A DNA stretch of 64,000 bases, taken from the NCBI GenBank assembly GCA_030998225.1, contig JAPYXD010000686.1, forward strand, positions 682,001 to 746,000. The letters are read 5' to 3'. Position 1 is the stretch's first letter. Each line of letters begins with the position of its first letter. The translations under genes and the position numbers were made by a program. Below the pieces are notes generated by a model, which saw nothing but the letters and a program-made list of their open reading frames with translations, had not been told where the DNA came from and ran no database searches. Positions 9,128 to 20,518 of the stretch are shown here, piece after piece. Source of the stretch: Diplolepis rosae (lineage: Eukaryota > Arthropoda > Insecta > Hymenoptera > Diplolepididae).

Positions 9128-9553
9128 TCGATACCCACGTTCTAATATGTCGTATCCCAAAAAATTTGAGAAATTGACTTTTTTTTGAAAAATGGATTAA
9201 TAATAATGTTTTACAGCTTATATTAAAATCTTGGGGGTCAAATTATTTATTTAATATTTTTAAATAAATATTCTAATAAGTCGTATCCCACATGCTGATT
9301 TTCACGAATTCTAATATGTCGTATCCCACATCAAATTGGTTAAGTCAGCGCCAGCGATGTGACAGTCAATTTTTATTTTGTGAATAGTCTTAAGTTTATT
9401 TTAAGAAATTATTTAATAAAATGAGTACGAAGGTAATTACAAATAATATTTTTACAACTCCAATTAAATCTAGAGCATCCGCTGAAACCTCTGTTTGTAG
9501 ATCGATTAAAAATAACTAAAAGTAAATGGCAACAATTACAGGCATTAAAGAAA

Positions 9554-9889
9554 GTGTTGCTGAGAGATACACACTGCTTCTATGATAATATAAAATATAT
9601 TGATGATACTGACTCTGCTTCTGACCAATCTCCATCAATAAAAAATTTGGAAGCCGAGAGTAAAAATATAGTTAAGGTAACTGAAAAGACTAAGAGTAAG
9701 AAACGAAAAGCTAATCAAGTTAATCTTAGTGTTAAAAGCAAAGTACTGCGTACTAATAATAGATTTATAAAACCTGAAGATAATGATATTAATTATAAAA
9801 AAAATTGTGATAATACCAGACGAAAGAGGACAAGAAATTTTCAACAATCTCAGCAAGGAAATGTACTTGAAGTAAAAAAAAAAAATTAA
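9554..9889 (+). CDS. Lysine/asparagine-rich ORF inside element D, unidentified
   Basis: A 111-aa low-complexity basic ORF (KKRKANQVNLSVKSK, RRKRTRNFQQ) lying after the left subterminal repeats. An upstream short reading from an ATG at 9421 (MSTKVITNNIFTT) ends at a stop near 9519, so a spliced gene is conceivable. I recognise no domain. Composition resembles a nuclear-targeting tail of a transposase remnant, but it may be chance in AT-rich DNA. Confidence 0.25.
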   Translation: MLLRDTHCFYDNIKYIDDTDSASDQSPSIKNLEAESKNIVKVTEKTKSKKRKANQVNLSVKSKVLRTNNRFIKPEDNDINYKKNCDNTRRKRTRNFQQSQQGNVLEVKKKN

Positions 9890-10051
9890 GAGTACTTAAA
9901 ATGAAAAAAAAAAATGATTTAAGCAATATTAAAGATAGTAAAAATAAAATGTATCAATAATGTTATATTATAATAATTATGAATTAAACAATACAAAATA
10001 AGAGAGAAAAATGTTATTTATGGGATGAAACAATATTTAATTATAAAACGA

Positions 10052-10724
10052 TTAAGGTAGTACGATCACGAAAATTAAACTTCAGGCAAAAATAGATAAT
10101 TTTGCTTTCAAGAATAGCAATATTATTATGGAAGTGCTAATTTGAAAGAGAAAAGATTATTTTTCATGAAAAAAATTTCAAGCACAAAAAAATAATTTTA
10201 GTAATAAATTTTATTTTTGCCCAAAGTTATTTTCTTATCGCTTCGAGCCAAATTTTTAAAAATGATGCGATTTTAATAAATCACCGTTCATTTTTTTAGC
10301 AAAAAGATCCTCTACAACTTGACCGATTCCGATTTTTGAAAATAGATTCTTTAATGGCTGAAATTATAAAAAAACAATTTTTCAATACAAAATTTTTATA
10401 AACAAATTGCTGTATTTGATGATAATTAATTCAATTTCAAAAATAGGAAACGGTCAAGTTGTAGAGAACCTTTTTTCTAAAAAAATGAACCGTGATTTAT
10501 TAGAATCGCATCATTTTTAAAAATTTGTCTCGAAGCGATAAGAAAATAAGTTTGGGCAAAAATAAAATTTATTAATAACATTATTATTTTGTGTTTCAAA
10601 TTTTTTTCATAAAAAATAATCTTTTCTCTTTAAAATTAGCTCTTCAATAATAATATTGCTATTCTTGAAAGCAAAATTATCTATTTTTGCCTGAAGTTTA
10701 ATTTTCTTGATCGTACTACCTTAA
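10052..10724. mobile_element. Foldback MITE with TTAA ends, nested in element D
   Basis: The 673-bp stretch is a long imperfect palindrome with arms of roughly 300 bp. The left end is TTAAGGTAGTACGATCA and the right end TGATCGTACTACCTTAA. Inner blocks such as GCAAAAATAGATAATTTTGC and CTTATCGCTTCGAG recur inverted. TTAA at both ends could be a piggyBac-type duplication or part of the repeat itself. No coding capacity. Confidence 0.75.
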
Positions 10725-10960
10725 ATCAATTTCTTTTCTAAAATACATTTTAATTTTTTCTTCTTGCGTAACCCACATAAATATCATAAAATTTATTTAA
10801 ATAATTTTTTTTGCTTTAATTATTATTATTTATGCATTTTTATGAAAGTATAAAACAAAATTTTGTATATATTTATTTATTTGTGCTAGCAAGACGTTTT
10901 TATCGTTTCCTGAAAAATTTTCCAAATGTGGGATACGACATATTAGAACGTGGGTATCGA

Positions 10961-11412
10961 TATATTCCTTTTTTCAAATTAAGTAAAGGTATAAATCCTT
11001 CTTTTTGATTTGTATTTGGAATTCGGATACAAAGAGTTGAAATTGATCTTGCTGGAAAAATTATGGTCTCCGGATTTCGAAATGGATATTTATTATTTTG
11101 TATCTCTAAACATTTTGATATATAATTTATACTGACGTCATTATCAGCGAAAAATTGGGATCCTAGTACTCCATCTTCTTCTACTGGTACACTGTTTGGA
11201 ATTAAGTTAAAAATTGTGGGATATCCGAAAATATTGAGTGTTATCTGACCGAATGTATAAACTGGTACACTATTTATACCTGTAAGGCGTAAAATTTCAT
11301 TTTGATTTATTTCCACGTTGTGATCAATTATATTTAGCTTTATTAAATTTCGTCCTGCTCCTGTATCTATCATCATACGTGCTGGGTTTTTTAGACCATC
11401 AGCAGATACCAT
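10961..11412 (-). pseudogene. pol: Element B aspartic protease
   Basis: Minus-strand reading begins MVSADGLKNPARMMIDTGAG, with the retropepsin DTGAG motif, and has the downstream EEDGVLGSQFF flap/second-half block. It stays homologous to element C's protease to KGIY, where element D is inserted. It follows gag in the -1 frame, as in C. The protease half itself has no visible stop, but its polyprotein is split by D. Confidence 0.85.
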
Positions 11413-11419
11413 AATAGAA

Positions 11420-13281
11420 GGAATTGGGTTGTCTGAGTGTACATTTATTTTAGTATTTATAATATTCTGATTTGAAGTGGGTGCTGTAAAATGTTTTAAA
11501 TGGCCTCCCTCATTGCACCCTGAGCGGGGAGGGGTCTGGCGTTTCCCTGGTTCTGTTTCTCAGCTCTTTCAGGTTGTTGTTGCTGTTTAAGCGATTCGTT
11601 GTATGCTCGACGCCGACATTCTTCAATTGTATTACCTAGTTTTTTACAGTAATTACAATTTTTATTATCATTTATTTTTGGATAATTTGCTGAAGCATTT
11701 TGAAATTCTCTATTTCTATTAAAATTGCTAGTTGTTTGCTGTCGCCATGAACTTTGGTTTGGTGCACATGATTGAGGTCGCCATTGATCTATATCTTCTC
11801 GGCAGGGGGTCCATTGACTCACGTTCGGTTGTGGACCTCTGTTAAGAGGTTGCCGTTGGTTATTTCTTTCGTAAAAATTTTTATTATATAGAGGATTTCT
11901 TATAAGCTGCAATGTTTTTCCATAATTGTCTGAATATCCTTGTCTGTTTGAGGTTATTTGTTTCCATTGTCTACAGGTGGGAGCTGTATGTCCTCTTCTT
12001 CCACAGATTTGACAAAAAATTTCTTCCTGAGTTATATTGATCCTATTGCTATCTCGTTTTTCTGATGTTCCTATTAAAGTATCTTCTTTTTGCTTATATG
12101 GTGTACGTGCGGATCGTAGTGTTGCAGTTGCTGAGATTTTTCTTTCTATTTCTAGAGCGTTGTTTACCGTATCTTTAAAATTATGTACACCTTGTAATCT
12201 AGATTCAATTTCGGTTTTTAATCCTCTTAAAAAACAATCCCGAATATCGCTGTCGAGGGCTGCTTGAAAATTTGCGTCTATTCTATCATTATTATTTGCT
12301 TTATGGGCATCTAATATTTTTTCTCCAAGTTCCCTAACACGAGTTGCATAGGAAATTACTTTGTCACAATCCCATTGATAAATGTTACCTAATTCACCTT
12401 GTAATTGATATACTGATTTATTTAAGGAATAAACGCGTTTAAGACTATCTATAATATCTTCTACACTTCTGTATTGTCCTCCACTGACACATTTTCTTGC
12501 TTCTCCTTTGAGCTTTGTTTTGATTAATTTGGATGAATTTGGATGAGTTTGATTCTGTCCCTGCAGGAAACATATCTTTTGCTTCTCTACATCCTTCTAT
12601 AAATTGATCCAGAGATATATTATCTCCTGTAAATATTGAAACGACTTCTAGTGTATCTCGCAATTATATTACTTGATTATGAGCAACAGTTATAATTTGT
12701 GGGTTATTGGTAGTCATTTTATTTGAAATAGGCGAATATTCATCTTTATATTGTTTAATTAGAGGTTCTAATAATTGTGGATCGTTAGAAATTGATTTTT
12801 CGGGATCTTCTGCTAATTTGTCTGGAAATTTGTAATTTAATTCACGGTCTGAATCTTCTGAGGATTTAGATAAATGCAATTGTTCTTTATAATTTGAATT
12901 ATTTGTTGGGATGAAAGTACGGTCAAATTTATCGACTATAGTAGAATTTCCGGTCAAATTTGATGTATCAAAAATACTTTTATCGAATAATATTGAATCT
13001 GTTGAAGTTAATCGGTCGTTTTGAGGTATACTGGAACTAATTATTATACAAATATCTTGATTAGGATTTTCTGATAACTCTAATTTTTGGAACACAGATG
13101 CACTAGTATTTGAAGGAGTATTTGGATTTCTCGAATCTTGGTTTTCAGCTGTTTTTTTCTTAATTTCAAAAGCTTTTTTCCTATTGTCTTCTATAATTTC
13201 AGTAAGTTTTGGATTGTTTTTAGCCTGACTACGAGTAATACTTTTTGTTGTTAAATCATCTTTCTTATTTTCCACAGACAT
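11420..13281 (-). pseudogene. gag: Element B Gag, frame-broken
   Basis: The start is at 13281 (MSVENKKDDLTTKSITRSQA), matching element C's start block ITRSQVKK. Frame breaks occur around 12660 and between 12445 and 11912. Capsid-like blocks include FTGDNISLDQFIEGC and, in another frame, the CFLRGL-type block. Two zinc knuckles are seen. One near 11975-12015 (C-Q-I-C-GRRGH-TAPT-C) is intact. The second near 11640 reads CNYCKKLGN with Asn in the His position, so it is damaged. Gag would form the particle shell and bind element RNA. Confidence 0.75.
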
Positions 13282-13769
13282 TTGGATTCAAGATCATGAC
13301 GATGAAAAATATAATTTTTGTGTGATTTAATCGATTTAGGTTTAACGATTTTTCATTAAAAATTCTGAGATAAAGAATATATAATATTTTTTGTATATTT
13401 GACGAATTTTAATTAAATAATTCAATAAATAAGAATAAGCATTTAAAGAAGAAACAAAAAATAAATTTAATTTATATGAATTTTATAAAATTTGTGCAGA
13501 AGATTATTTTAATCTGCCTTAAACAATCCAAATCTTATATTTCGTATGGTGAAAAATTATTTATATTTTATTTTCATAACTACTAAATATTTTGTATCAT
13601 AAAAAAAAAATATTTTAGTTGCGCAATATTTTGGAATTATAAAATATTAAATTTGTTTTTAAAATTTTTCAAAAGTTAAAAAAAATCGATAAAATTTAAT
13701 TCTAGGCACAGTTTAAATAAAATAGAATAGCTTATAATTCTCAAATGCGGAGGCAAAAAATTTCTCAAT
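13282..13769 (-). other. Element B leader, gag-proximal part
   Basis: AT-rich, no ORF. It lies between B's gag start and the insertion point of C; the last four bases CAAT (13766-13769) are duplicated at 28147-28150. It continues in B at 28147. Confidence 0.6.
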
Positions 13770-14405
13770 TGTCACGTCCCGCGACTCTACCACCTAGAGT
13801 AATAAACAAATTAAGGAACCAATGAAGAGATCAAGGCAATATTACCACGTCCTTGATTATATTGACTCAACATCAAGATCTAACAAGAAATAGGAAGATC
13901 GTTAAAATCGAAAGGGAAATCTAAATAGATATATTTGGCTGTGACATTAACGCCAAGTAATAAATTTCATCGGAACGTGACTCATCGGTAAAGGCAACTC
14001 ATTCGACATTAAACACCAAAATATGGAAATGATCGTACACCTTGTTTTTACTTCCACAGTAGTTGACCTTTTCGTTAGAATCGAATACAGATAAAATAGA
14101 CTTGATATATTTGACTATGACACTAATGCCAGGTAATAAATTTCATCCAAGCATAAGTGATCAGAGAAGGCAACTCATCCGATCTTAAAATACCAAATAT
14201 AGAAAAGATGATACACCTTGTTTACTTCCACAGTAGTTGACCTTTTCGTTAGAATCGAATAACAGATGAAATAGATTGCGACATTAGTGCCAGGTACCGA
14301 ATTTCATTGGAGGACGAGTCATCAGAGAGGGCAACTCATCCGATCTTAATACCAAAGGTGGTACACCTTGGTTTTGCTCCCACCATAAGCAACCTTGCAA
14401 AAGTT

Positions 14406-14440
14406 CTATAAAAAGCGAAAGTTCTAATAGAGATCAGTTC
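14406..14440 (+). promoter_or_regulatory. LTR promoter: TATA box and TCAGT initiator (5' LTR of C)
   Basis: TATAAAAA at 14406-14413 is followed 27 bases later by ATCAGTTCAG, an arthropod TCAGT-type initiator. The same pair is at 27274 and 27301 in the 3' LTR. This fixes a likely U3/R boundary near 14434. Confidence 0.7.
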
Positions 14441-14761
14441 AGTCAACATCAATTTCTACAATGTAACCAACGTGAGTCAGTCAGTCAGTCGACATCCGAT
14501 TTTCACAATGTAACCAACGCGAGTTCAGTCGAGTACCATCATCTCTACACGGCGAGTTCAGTTCAGTCTAGTCCAGTACCATCATCTCTACACGGCGAGT
14601 ACAGTTCAGTCTAGTCCAGTACCATCATCTCTACACGGCGAGTTCAGTTCAGCCTAGTCCAGTTTCATTATCTCTACGTTACGAGTTCAGTCCAGCCTCA
14701 TCAGATTTTACCGCTACTCAGATGAATTCCTACTCGACGCTGAGTTCAACGACATTAGAAA

Positions 14762-15040
14762 GTGAAGGGGAATCACCGTCCAAAATTCTCTCTAAACTTG
14801 GATCAAGAATCGACTAGACCAACCGTCTCAACAACGAATTTCCCATCAAACAAGTACTATCTCAACGATCTCAACGAGGACTCAACTGACCACCTTCGCT
14901 CCACTGGACTCAATAATTCATCAGACAAATTTCACTCGGGTAATTACAAAGGTACATCTAAATTTCAATTCGATTTTCAATTCCATGATGCTTATTCGTT
15001 TCTCAATTTGATTGTTAATAAACATACTTTATATCAATAA
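14762..15040 (+). CDS. 92-codon ORF within the C LTR, probably non-functional
   Basis: A Ser/Asn-rich reading (MKGNHRPKFSLNLDQEST...) in R/U5, identical in the 3' LTR. No domain, and LTR homogeneity explains the identity. It may be a chance reading, or a leader ORF upstream of gag. Confidence 0.15.
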   Translation: MKGNHRPKFSLNLDQESTRPTVSTTNFPSNKYYLNDLNEDSTDHLRSTGLNNSSDKFHSGNYKGTSKFQFDFQFHDAYSFLNLIVNKHTLYQ

Positions 15041-15166
15041 CCATTCTCAATCACTGACTTCTCCTCATCCCTTAAAGAGGATCCTTTTCGATCCTAACAT
15101 AAAACGAGGAATCTTTTAAGAAGAGAAATGTTACGTTTCTGACGTAACATACCCAATCTCCTTTTT

Positions 15167-15185
15167 TGGTGCATCGGCCCGGGAA
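15167..15185 (+). other. Primer binding site, tRNA-Gly type (element C)
   Basis: TGGTGCATCGGCCCGGGAA starts 17 bases after the LTR end. Apart from one extra C it complements the 3' end of eukaryotic tRNA-Gly, including CCA. It primes minus-strand DNA synthesis. Confidence 0.8.
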
Positions 15186-16435
15186 CACGTGAAGTCAGTG
15201 AATGGGATATCGAAATTTCATAATTATTAGGAATCAAACTTGATAAATTGCAATTAAAATTCATATGATTTCACACATATTTTGCTAAAATAAAATAAAT
15301 TTGATAAAATCACGAAAGGATTTGACCTTGAGGCTAACTTGAGTGATTAAATAATCATTTTATTTTATTTGAAATTTTACACATATATCTTGTTAATATA
15401 AAATAATTTTATCAAATCACAAAGGGATCTGACCTTGAGGCTAACCTAAGTGATTAAATAATTATTTTATTTGAAATATTATTTTATTTTCTGATTTCTT
15501 GTTATTTTGTACAAACTGTGTTAAAATAAAATAAATTCTGTTGATTCACGCAGGGATTTGACCTTGAGGCTAACCTAAGTGATCAAAGGACTTATTTTAT
15601 TTGAAATTTTATTATCGGAATTTCTGAAAGTGCAGAGATTACATAGGATTTTGTGCTTGAGTCATGCCTGTCTAATCTCGTACTTCTTTAATTCTAAATT
15701 GTTGACTAAGTTTTAATTTGAGTTAAAACGAGAAAAAGCAGCACAAAAGACTATAAATCCTTTTTAGATTCGTTGAACGGTCACCATTTGATTACGATCA
15801 ATTGGGTAAGGCGAAATTCAAGTGCTCATACAGTATCGTTTGGAACTTTTATTTTAACTCTGTTAACTAACAGGATATTTTTAATTTCAAAAGATTGACC
15901 AAGATGTTGTGCTTGAGTCAGGCTTGTCCAATCTTGCATTAATTAAATTCTGTATAATTTATAATTTTGTTTATGTGTGTGTAATAAAAAATATAACAAA
16001 CATTTTTTTTGTGACTGTAACAATTATTTAAAACCCATTTATGACCTATACCATTCGACAATTATATTAAAAAAAAAAAAAAACATATCAAGTATCCCAG
16101 GTAAGACAAGGAACAAAATTAGTTTCAATAAGAATAAATTTGAAACAAAAATTCTATATAAATATTTTTTCTGTAAGCACATGGAAATTGGTAGAATTAA
16201 GGCATATTATTTTTAAGAATTTTGAATGATGATTATAAATTTACCTGGCTCCGAACATTGAGACAATTCATATTTTCTAAAAACAAATTATTAATCACAT
16301 TTATTGATTACAAAAACATTTTAAAACAAAAAAATATTTGAAAAAATTTTCTGTTGATTCAAATTAATATTTATGTATTGCAATTTTAAAAGTGTCTCCA
16401 TGTACGTATCAGTAAATTTTATTTTATAATAACCT
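15186..16435 (+). repeat. Element C leader with tandem repeats
   Basis: The non-coding leader holds three imperfect tandem units carrying TTTGACCTTGAGGCTAAC (at about 15322, 15429 and 15558). It also has two copies of TTGTGCTTGAGTCA followed by GTCYAATCT (about 15650 and 15912). No ORF of substance. Such structured leaders often hold packaging or translation signals. Confidence 0.6.
16094..16106 (+). promoter_or_regulatory. 5' splice donor in element C leader
   Basis: TATCCCAGGTAAGAC fits the consensus CAG|GTAAG exactly. The same GTATCCCAGGTAAG occurs at about 48590 in element H, suggesting a conserved element splice donor. Acceptors of the type TTTCTATTTCAG exist downstream of integrase near 23267. 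Confidence 0.5.
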
Positions 16436-18324
16436 ATGTCGGGACCCAATCCCAGTGAATTAGGGAAATCACAAATTCAAGAAAATCCTATTACGCGCAG
16501 TCAAGTTAAGAAAATACTGAACTTGCAAAAATTGTGGCATAAAATCAAACTGGTCCCCTTAAATCAAAAAGAACAGTTACTGTAAAGGAAAAGGTAACTA
16601 AAGATAATTTTGAAAATATTTATAACAAGGACAAAACAAATATCAGTTTGCAATTAGATGATATTTCTTTAGAGAAAACCTTAACGTTTGAACAATTCGA
16701 AACTGCCGGAACAAGCAATTCATCTGACTCGAATAATTGGCGTAATTCAAATTCAAAAACTAATTCGAGTATTATTTGTGGATCAATTGATCAGGACGAA
16801 ACATTAAAAAACGAAACTACTTATATTGACAACGAAGATATAAGTTTACTTAGTTCAACGATAATTCCAAAATACACAGTCGAAGAAAGAACTAAAACAA
16901 ATTTATCAGAAAACTCTCTTAAACGCGAAACAGTTTTAAGTAATAACGATAGCGACGATAATAGTACCGACAACGAACAAATGGAACAAATTGTTCACAA
17001 AAATCCTGCAGAAAACGTTAATCCAATTAGAAACAACGAAATGGTCCTACCTAATAATCAACAAGTATCCTTACGCGACGTGTTAGAAGTAGTACCCTTA
17101 TTTCATGGAAGTAACATTCCATTATCACATTTTATTGAAGGATGTTATGAGGCAAAGGCAATGCTGCCAACACCCGCAGCTCAAGAAAATCTAGGACGAT
17201 TATTAAGAAGTAAATTATCAGGAGAAGCGAGAAAATGTATCTTTGGATCGACTTATAATAATATGAAGGAACTAATTGAGAAACTTAAAAGAGTATACGG
17301 CCCAGCAAAAAGTGTGTATCAGTTACAAGGAGAATTCGGGAATACCTATATGTGGGAAAAAGAGAACGTACTTTCCTATGCAGCCAGAATTAAGGAGATT
17401 GCTGACAGAATCGAAGACGATCATAGACTCAACAACAATGGACAAGTAGATAATACCTTCAAACAGAACCTTCAAAAAGACGTTATTCAATGCTTTATTC
17501 GTGGTCTGCGTCCCGAATTAGAAATTCGAGTGAAAACAAAGGAAACATTTAAAGAAGTTTTCAATGACACAATCAAAGTCGAAAGAGACTTGGCAGCATC
17601 ATCCGCACTACGGAAAAATAAAAATTCAGATTATTTAAAAATGGATGATTCTATAAATAATAAAAATAATAAAACAGCTCGGTTCAATGTTGCACGAGAT
17701 AACAACATAAATTGTAAAAAACCAGGTCATGTTGCTGAAAATTGTTATCATTTAACCAAAGCACAAGAAGCAGTATCTAGAAAACAAAGTCCTAATTTTT
17801 TTATGCAAAATCAACAGCCTAGTAATAATCACCAACGACGAGAAAATATTTACAATAATTCTGCAAGAAATAATTACCGGAATAACCACTTTCTAGGAAA
17901 CAGAAATAACAATTATGATTATAATAGCTATCCGAATAACAATTTTCCAAGGAACAGGAACAACAATAACAATAACTTTTCAAGTAACAGAAATAATTAT
18001 CCTAACAGCAATAGATTCCACAATTACAATAATAATAATTTTTCGAGAAACAGAAATAATGATAATAGACAAGAAAATTTAGATCACAGCAGGTATACAA
18101 ATCACAAACAATCTTTAAATCAAAATAGCCAACGAGAAATGCGAAATCAGCAATTAAGTAGACCAAATCAAAATTATCCTCAAAAGTCAGAAGTTATATG
18201 CAACTATTGTAAAAAACCAGGACATATTATAACAAATTGTAACGTTAGATTAAATAAACGACAATCGAAAAATTCGGAAAACTCAAACGCTCTCCCCAGT
18301 ACGGATGCACTGAGGAAAGCATAA
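16436..18324 (+). CDS. gag: Element C Gag polyprotein
   Basis: The ATG at 16436 (MSGPNPSELGKSQ) matches B's gag start. The frame changes before 16648, after which 558 codons are open. Capsid blocks include RDVLEVVPLFHGSNIPLSHF, LIEKLKRVYGPAKSVYQLQG and CFIRGLRPELEIRVK, typical of gypsy retrotrans_gag. An Asn-rich low-complexity region (17780-18110) separates two zinc knuckles. The first (about 17711-17750) lacks its first Cys. The second, CNYCKKPGHIITNC (18199-18240), is a perfect CX2CX4HX4C. The pol frame overlaps the end of gag by about 60 bases in the -1 frame, suggesting frameshift expression. Confidence 0.88.
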
Positions 18325-20024
18325 GGCAAGAACCAGAAGCATTCACATTTAACGATCAACCGGCTATAAAGATAAGCGTTTCCAAACCAAGTGTAATTCC
18401 ATCGATAATGATATGCGCAGACGGTCTTCAAAGCCCTGCTCGGATGATGATAGATACCGGTGCTGGTCGTAATTTGATTAAACAAAATTCCGTAAATCCT
18501 AATCTGCCAATAGATGGAAAAAGAGTGTTAAAACTTACAGGAATAAATAATTTACCACTTTTTACAATGGGACAAATACAAATAAACATTCTAGGATATC
18601 CAACAATATTGAATATAATTCCTAATGAAGTTCCAATAGATGAAGACGGAGTTCTAGGTTCAGAATTTTTTCGAGAAAATAAAGTCAATATAAATTATGT
18701 ATCAAAATGTCTAGAAATACAAAATAAATTGTATCCATTTGAATCGACACAGATATTAACAATTCCAGCTAGAACAGTAACAACATTTTATGTTCCAATT
18801 GAAAATACTGAAAAAATCGAAGGTTACGTACCGCGGCTACATTTTGGCGAAGGAATTTATACAGGAGACGCAATTGTAAAAAATTGCAACGGTAAAGCTT
18901 ATATCAAATTTGCAAATACAAACGAAATTTCAGTAACGATATCAATACCAGCTATTACTTTAGAAGACTTTGAAGAAAGAGATTTTCAAAATGTAACAAG
19001 TCAATCAAGCAATTTAAAAAACTTAAGTGATGACGATTTATGTAACCAAATTCTGAATAGCTTCTCAAAAACCGAAACTTTTTTCAACAATCCATGCAGA
19101 TTTCTTAACATACCAGGTGAAGAAGGAATAGAATGCATTAAAAAACTTCTTCGTTTGGATCATTTGAATCAAGACGAATACGAACATGTAGAAAGATTAA
19201 TTATTAACAGTGCAGACAGATTTCAAATCCCAGGAGAACCACTTGAAGCTACTAACGTTTTGCAACATTCAATTCCAACTACAGATGATTCTCCAATTTT
19301 TTCAAGACAATATAGTTTTCCCCCTGTTCATAAAGAAGAAATTACAAAACAAGTTGACGAATTATTAAAAAATAAAATAATAAAGCCTTCACAGTCACCG
19401 TATAACACTCCAGTTTGGATTGTTCCTAAAAAACCAGACTCCAAAGGTAAAATAAAATGGCGTATGGTTCTTGACTTCAGAAAACTTAATGAAAAAACAA
19501 TCGGAGATTCTTACCCACTACCTAACATAAATGATATACTCGATTCACTCGGATCTTCCAGATATTTTTCAGTATTTGATTTTGCTACTGGTTTTCACCA
19601 TATAAAAATGGACCCTAAAGACTCTCATAAAACTGCATTTTCTACACCTCATGGCCATTATGAATTTGATAGAATGCCCTTTGGTTTAAAAACCGCCCCT
19701 GCAACATTTCAAAGGTTAATGGATATTACTTTAACTGGATTAATAGGGACAGAACTCTTTGTATATCTTGATGACATAGTCATATTTTCTGATACACTAG
19801 AAGAACATGAGAAAAAATTTAATAATTTAATACAACGTCTTCGAAAAGCAAACCTTCATTCACAACCAGACAAATGTGAATTTCTACGACCTGAGATAGG
19901 ATATTTAGGTCATATAATTGATAAAAATGGAGTTCGACCGGACCCCAAAAAAATAATAGCCGTAAAAGAATTTCCAGTTCCAAAAACACAAAAGAATGTC
20001 AAACAATTTTTAGGATTAGCATGA
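18324..20024 (+). CDS. pol: Element C protease and reverse transcriptase
   Basis: This is open from the gag overlap. Retropepsin motif DTGAG is near 18450 and DEDGVLGSEFF near 18645. After a linker, RT blocks follow: SPYNTPVWIVPKK, WRMVLDFRKLNEKT, FSVFDFATGFHHIKMD, RMPFGLKTAPATFQRLM, FVYLDDIVIFS and YLGHIIDKNGVRPDP. The reading ends at a TGA (20022-20024) inside the otherwise universal GLAGYYRRF block, so this is a nonsense mutation and not the natural end. Catalytic residues of both enzymes are kept. Confidence 0.9.
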   Translation, partial: RQEPEAFTFNDQPAIKISVSKPSVIPSIMICADGLQSPARMMIDTGAGRNLIKQNSVNPNLPIDGKRVLKLTGINNLPLFTMGQIQINILGYPTILNIIPNEVPIDEDGVLGSEFFRENKVNINYVSKCLEIQNKLYPFESTQILTIPARTVTTFYVPIENTEKIEGYVPRLHFGEGIYTGDAIVKNCNGKAYIKFANTNEISVTISIPAITLEDFEERDFQNVTSQSSNLKNLSDDDLCNQILNSFSKTETFFNNPCRFLNIPGEEGIECIKKLLRLDHLNQDEYEHVERLIINSADRFQIPGEPLEATNVLQHSIPTTDDSPIFSRQYSFPPVHKEEITKQVDELLKNKIIKPSQSPYNTPVWIVPKKPDSKGKIKWRMVLDFRKLNEKTIGDSYPLPNINDILDSLGSSRYFSVFDFATGFHHIKMDPKDSHKTAFSTPHGHYEFDRMPFGLKTAPATFQRLMDITLTGLIGTELFVYLDDIVIFSDTLEEHEKKFNNLIQRLRKANLHSQPDKCEFLRPEIGYLGHIIDKNGVRPDPKKIIAVKEFPVPKTQKNVKQFLGLA

Positions 20025-20518
20025 TATTATCGTAGATTTATCGAAGGGTTTTCAAAAATTGCCAATCCTCTTAATCAACTTCTAAAAAAGGATACCCCTT
20101 TCATATGGACCGATAAACAGCAGCTTTTGATATTTTAAAATCAAGATTATGTGAAGAACCACTTTTACAACGACCCGATTTTTCGCAACCCTTTGTTCTC
20201 ACAACAGATGCCTCAGGATACGCAATAGGAGGTATATTATCACAAGGCAAAATAGGCAACGATAAGCCAATAGCATATGCTTCACGTAGTTTAAGTGACA
20301 CTGAGAAAAAATATGATACATATGAAAAAGAAGCACTTGCAATAATATTTTGTGTCACTCATTTCCGTCCTTATTTATATGGAAGAAAATTTACCCTAGT
20401 AACTGATCATAAACCACTAGTTTGGTTTCAAAATTCTAAGGACCCTTGCTCACGAGTTTCGCGCTGGAGGTTAAAACTCGGTGAATATGATTTTGATGTA
20501 GTATACAAGGCAGGAAAA
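20025..20518 (+). pseudogene. pol: Element C RT connection and RNase H
   Basis: After the TGA the same frame continues [16 protein letters not shown], then changes frame near 20118 (DKQQ block). RNase H is complete in the new frame: LTTDASGYAIGGILSQ, YEKEALAIIFCVTHFRPYLYG, TDHKPLVWFQ and VSRWRLKLGEYDFDVVYKAGK. It runs without stop into the linker ORF, which ends at 21622. Confidence 0.85.

Larger units (their letters stand above)
9128..10960. mobile_element. Element D: TA-flanked terminal-inverted-repeat DNA element
   Basis: The two ends are inverted copies beginning TCGATACCCACGTTCTAA and ending in GTCGTATCCCA, about 32 bases, flanked on both sides by TA (9126-9127 and 10961-10962). Removing one TA plus the insert restores colinearity with element C at this point. 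The inner motif CTAATATGTCGTATCCCAC is repeated as subterminal direct copies at about 9271 and 9311. The TA duplication fits Tc1/mariner-type or related elements, but no transposase is seen. Length is 1833 bp, including the nested foldback at 10052-10724. Confidence 0.8.
13770..15149 (+). repeat. 5' LTR of element C
   Basis: It begins TGTCACGTCCCGCG and ends CTGACGTAACA. It contains three diverged ~130-bp tandem units in the front half (each with TTCCACAGTAGTTGACC) and a ~43-bp tandem unit (GCGAGTTCAGTTCAGTCTAG) between about 14519 and 14700. TATAAAAA at 14406 and an AATAAA near 15018 give promoter and poly(A) signals. Confidence 0.92.
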
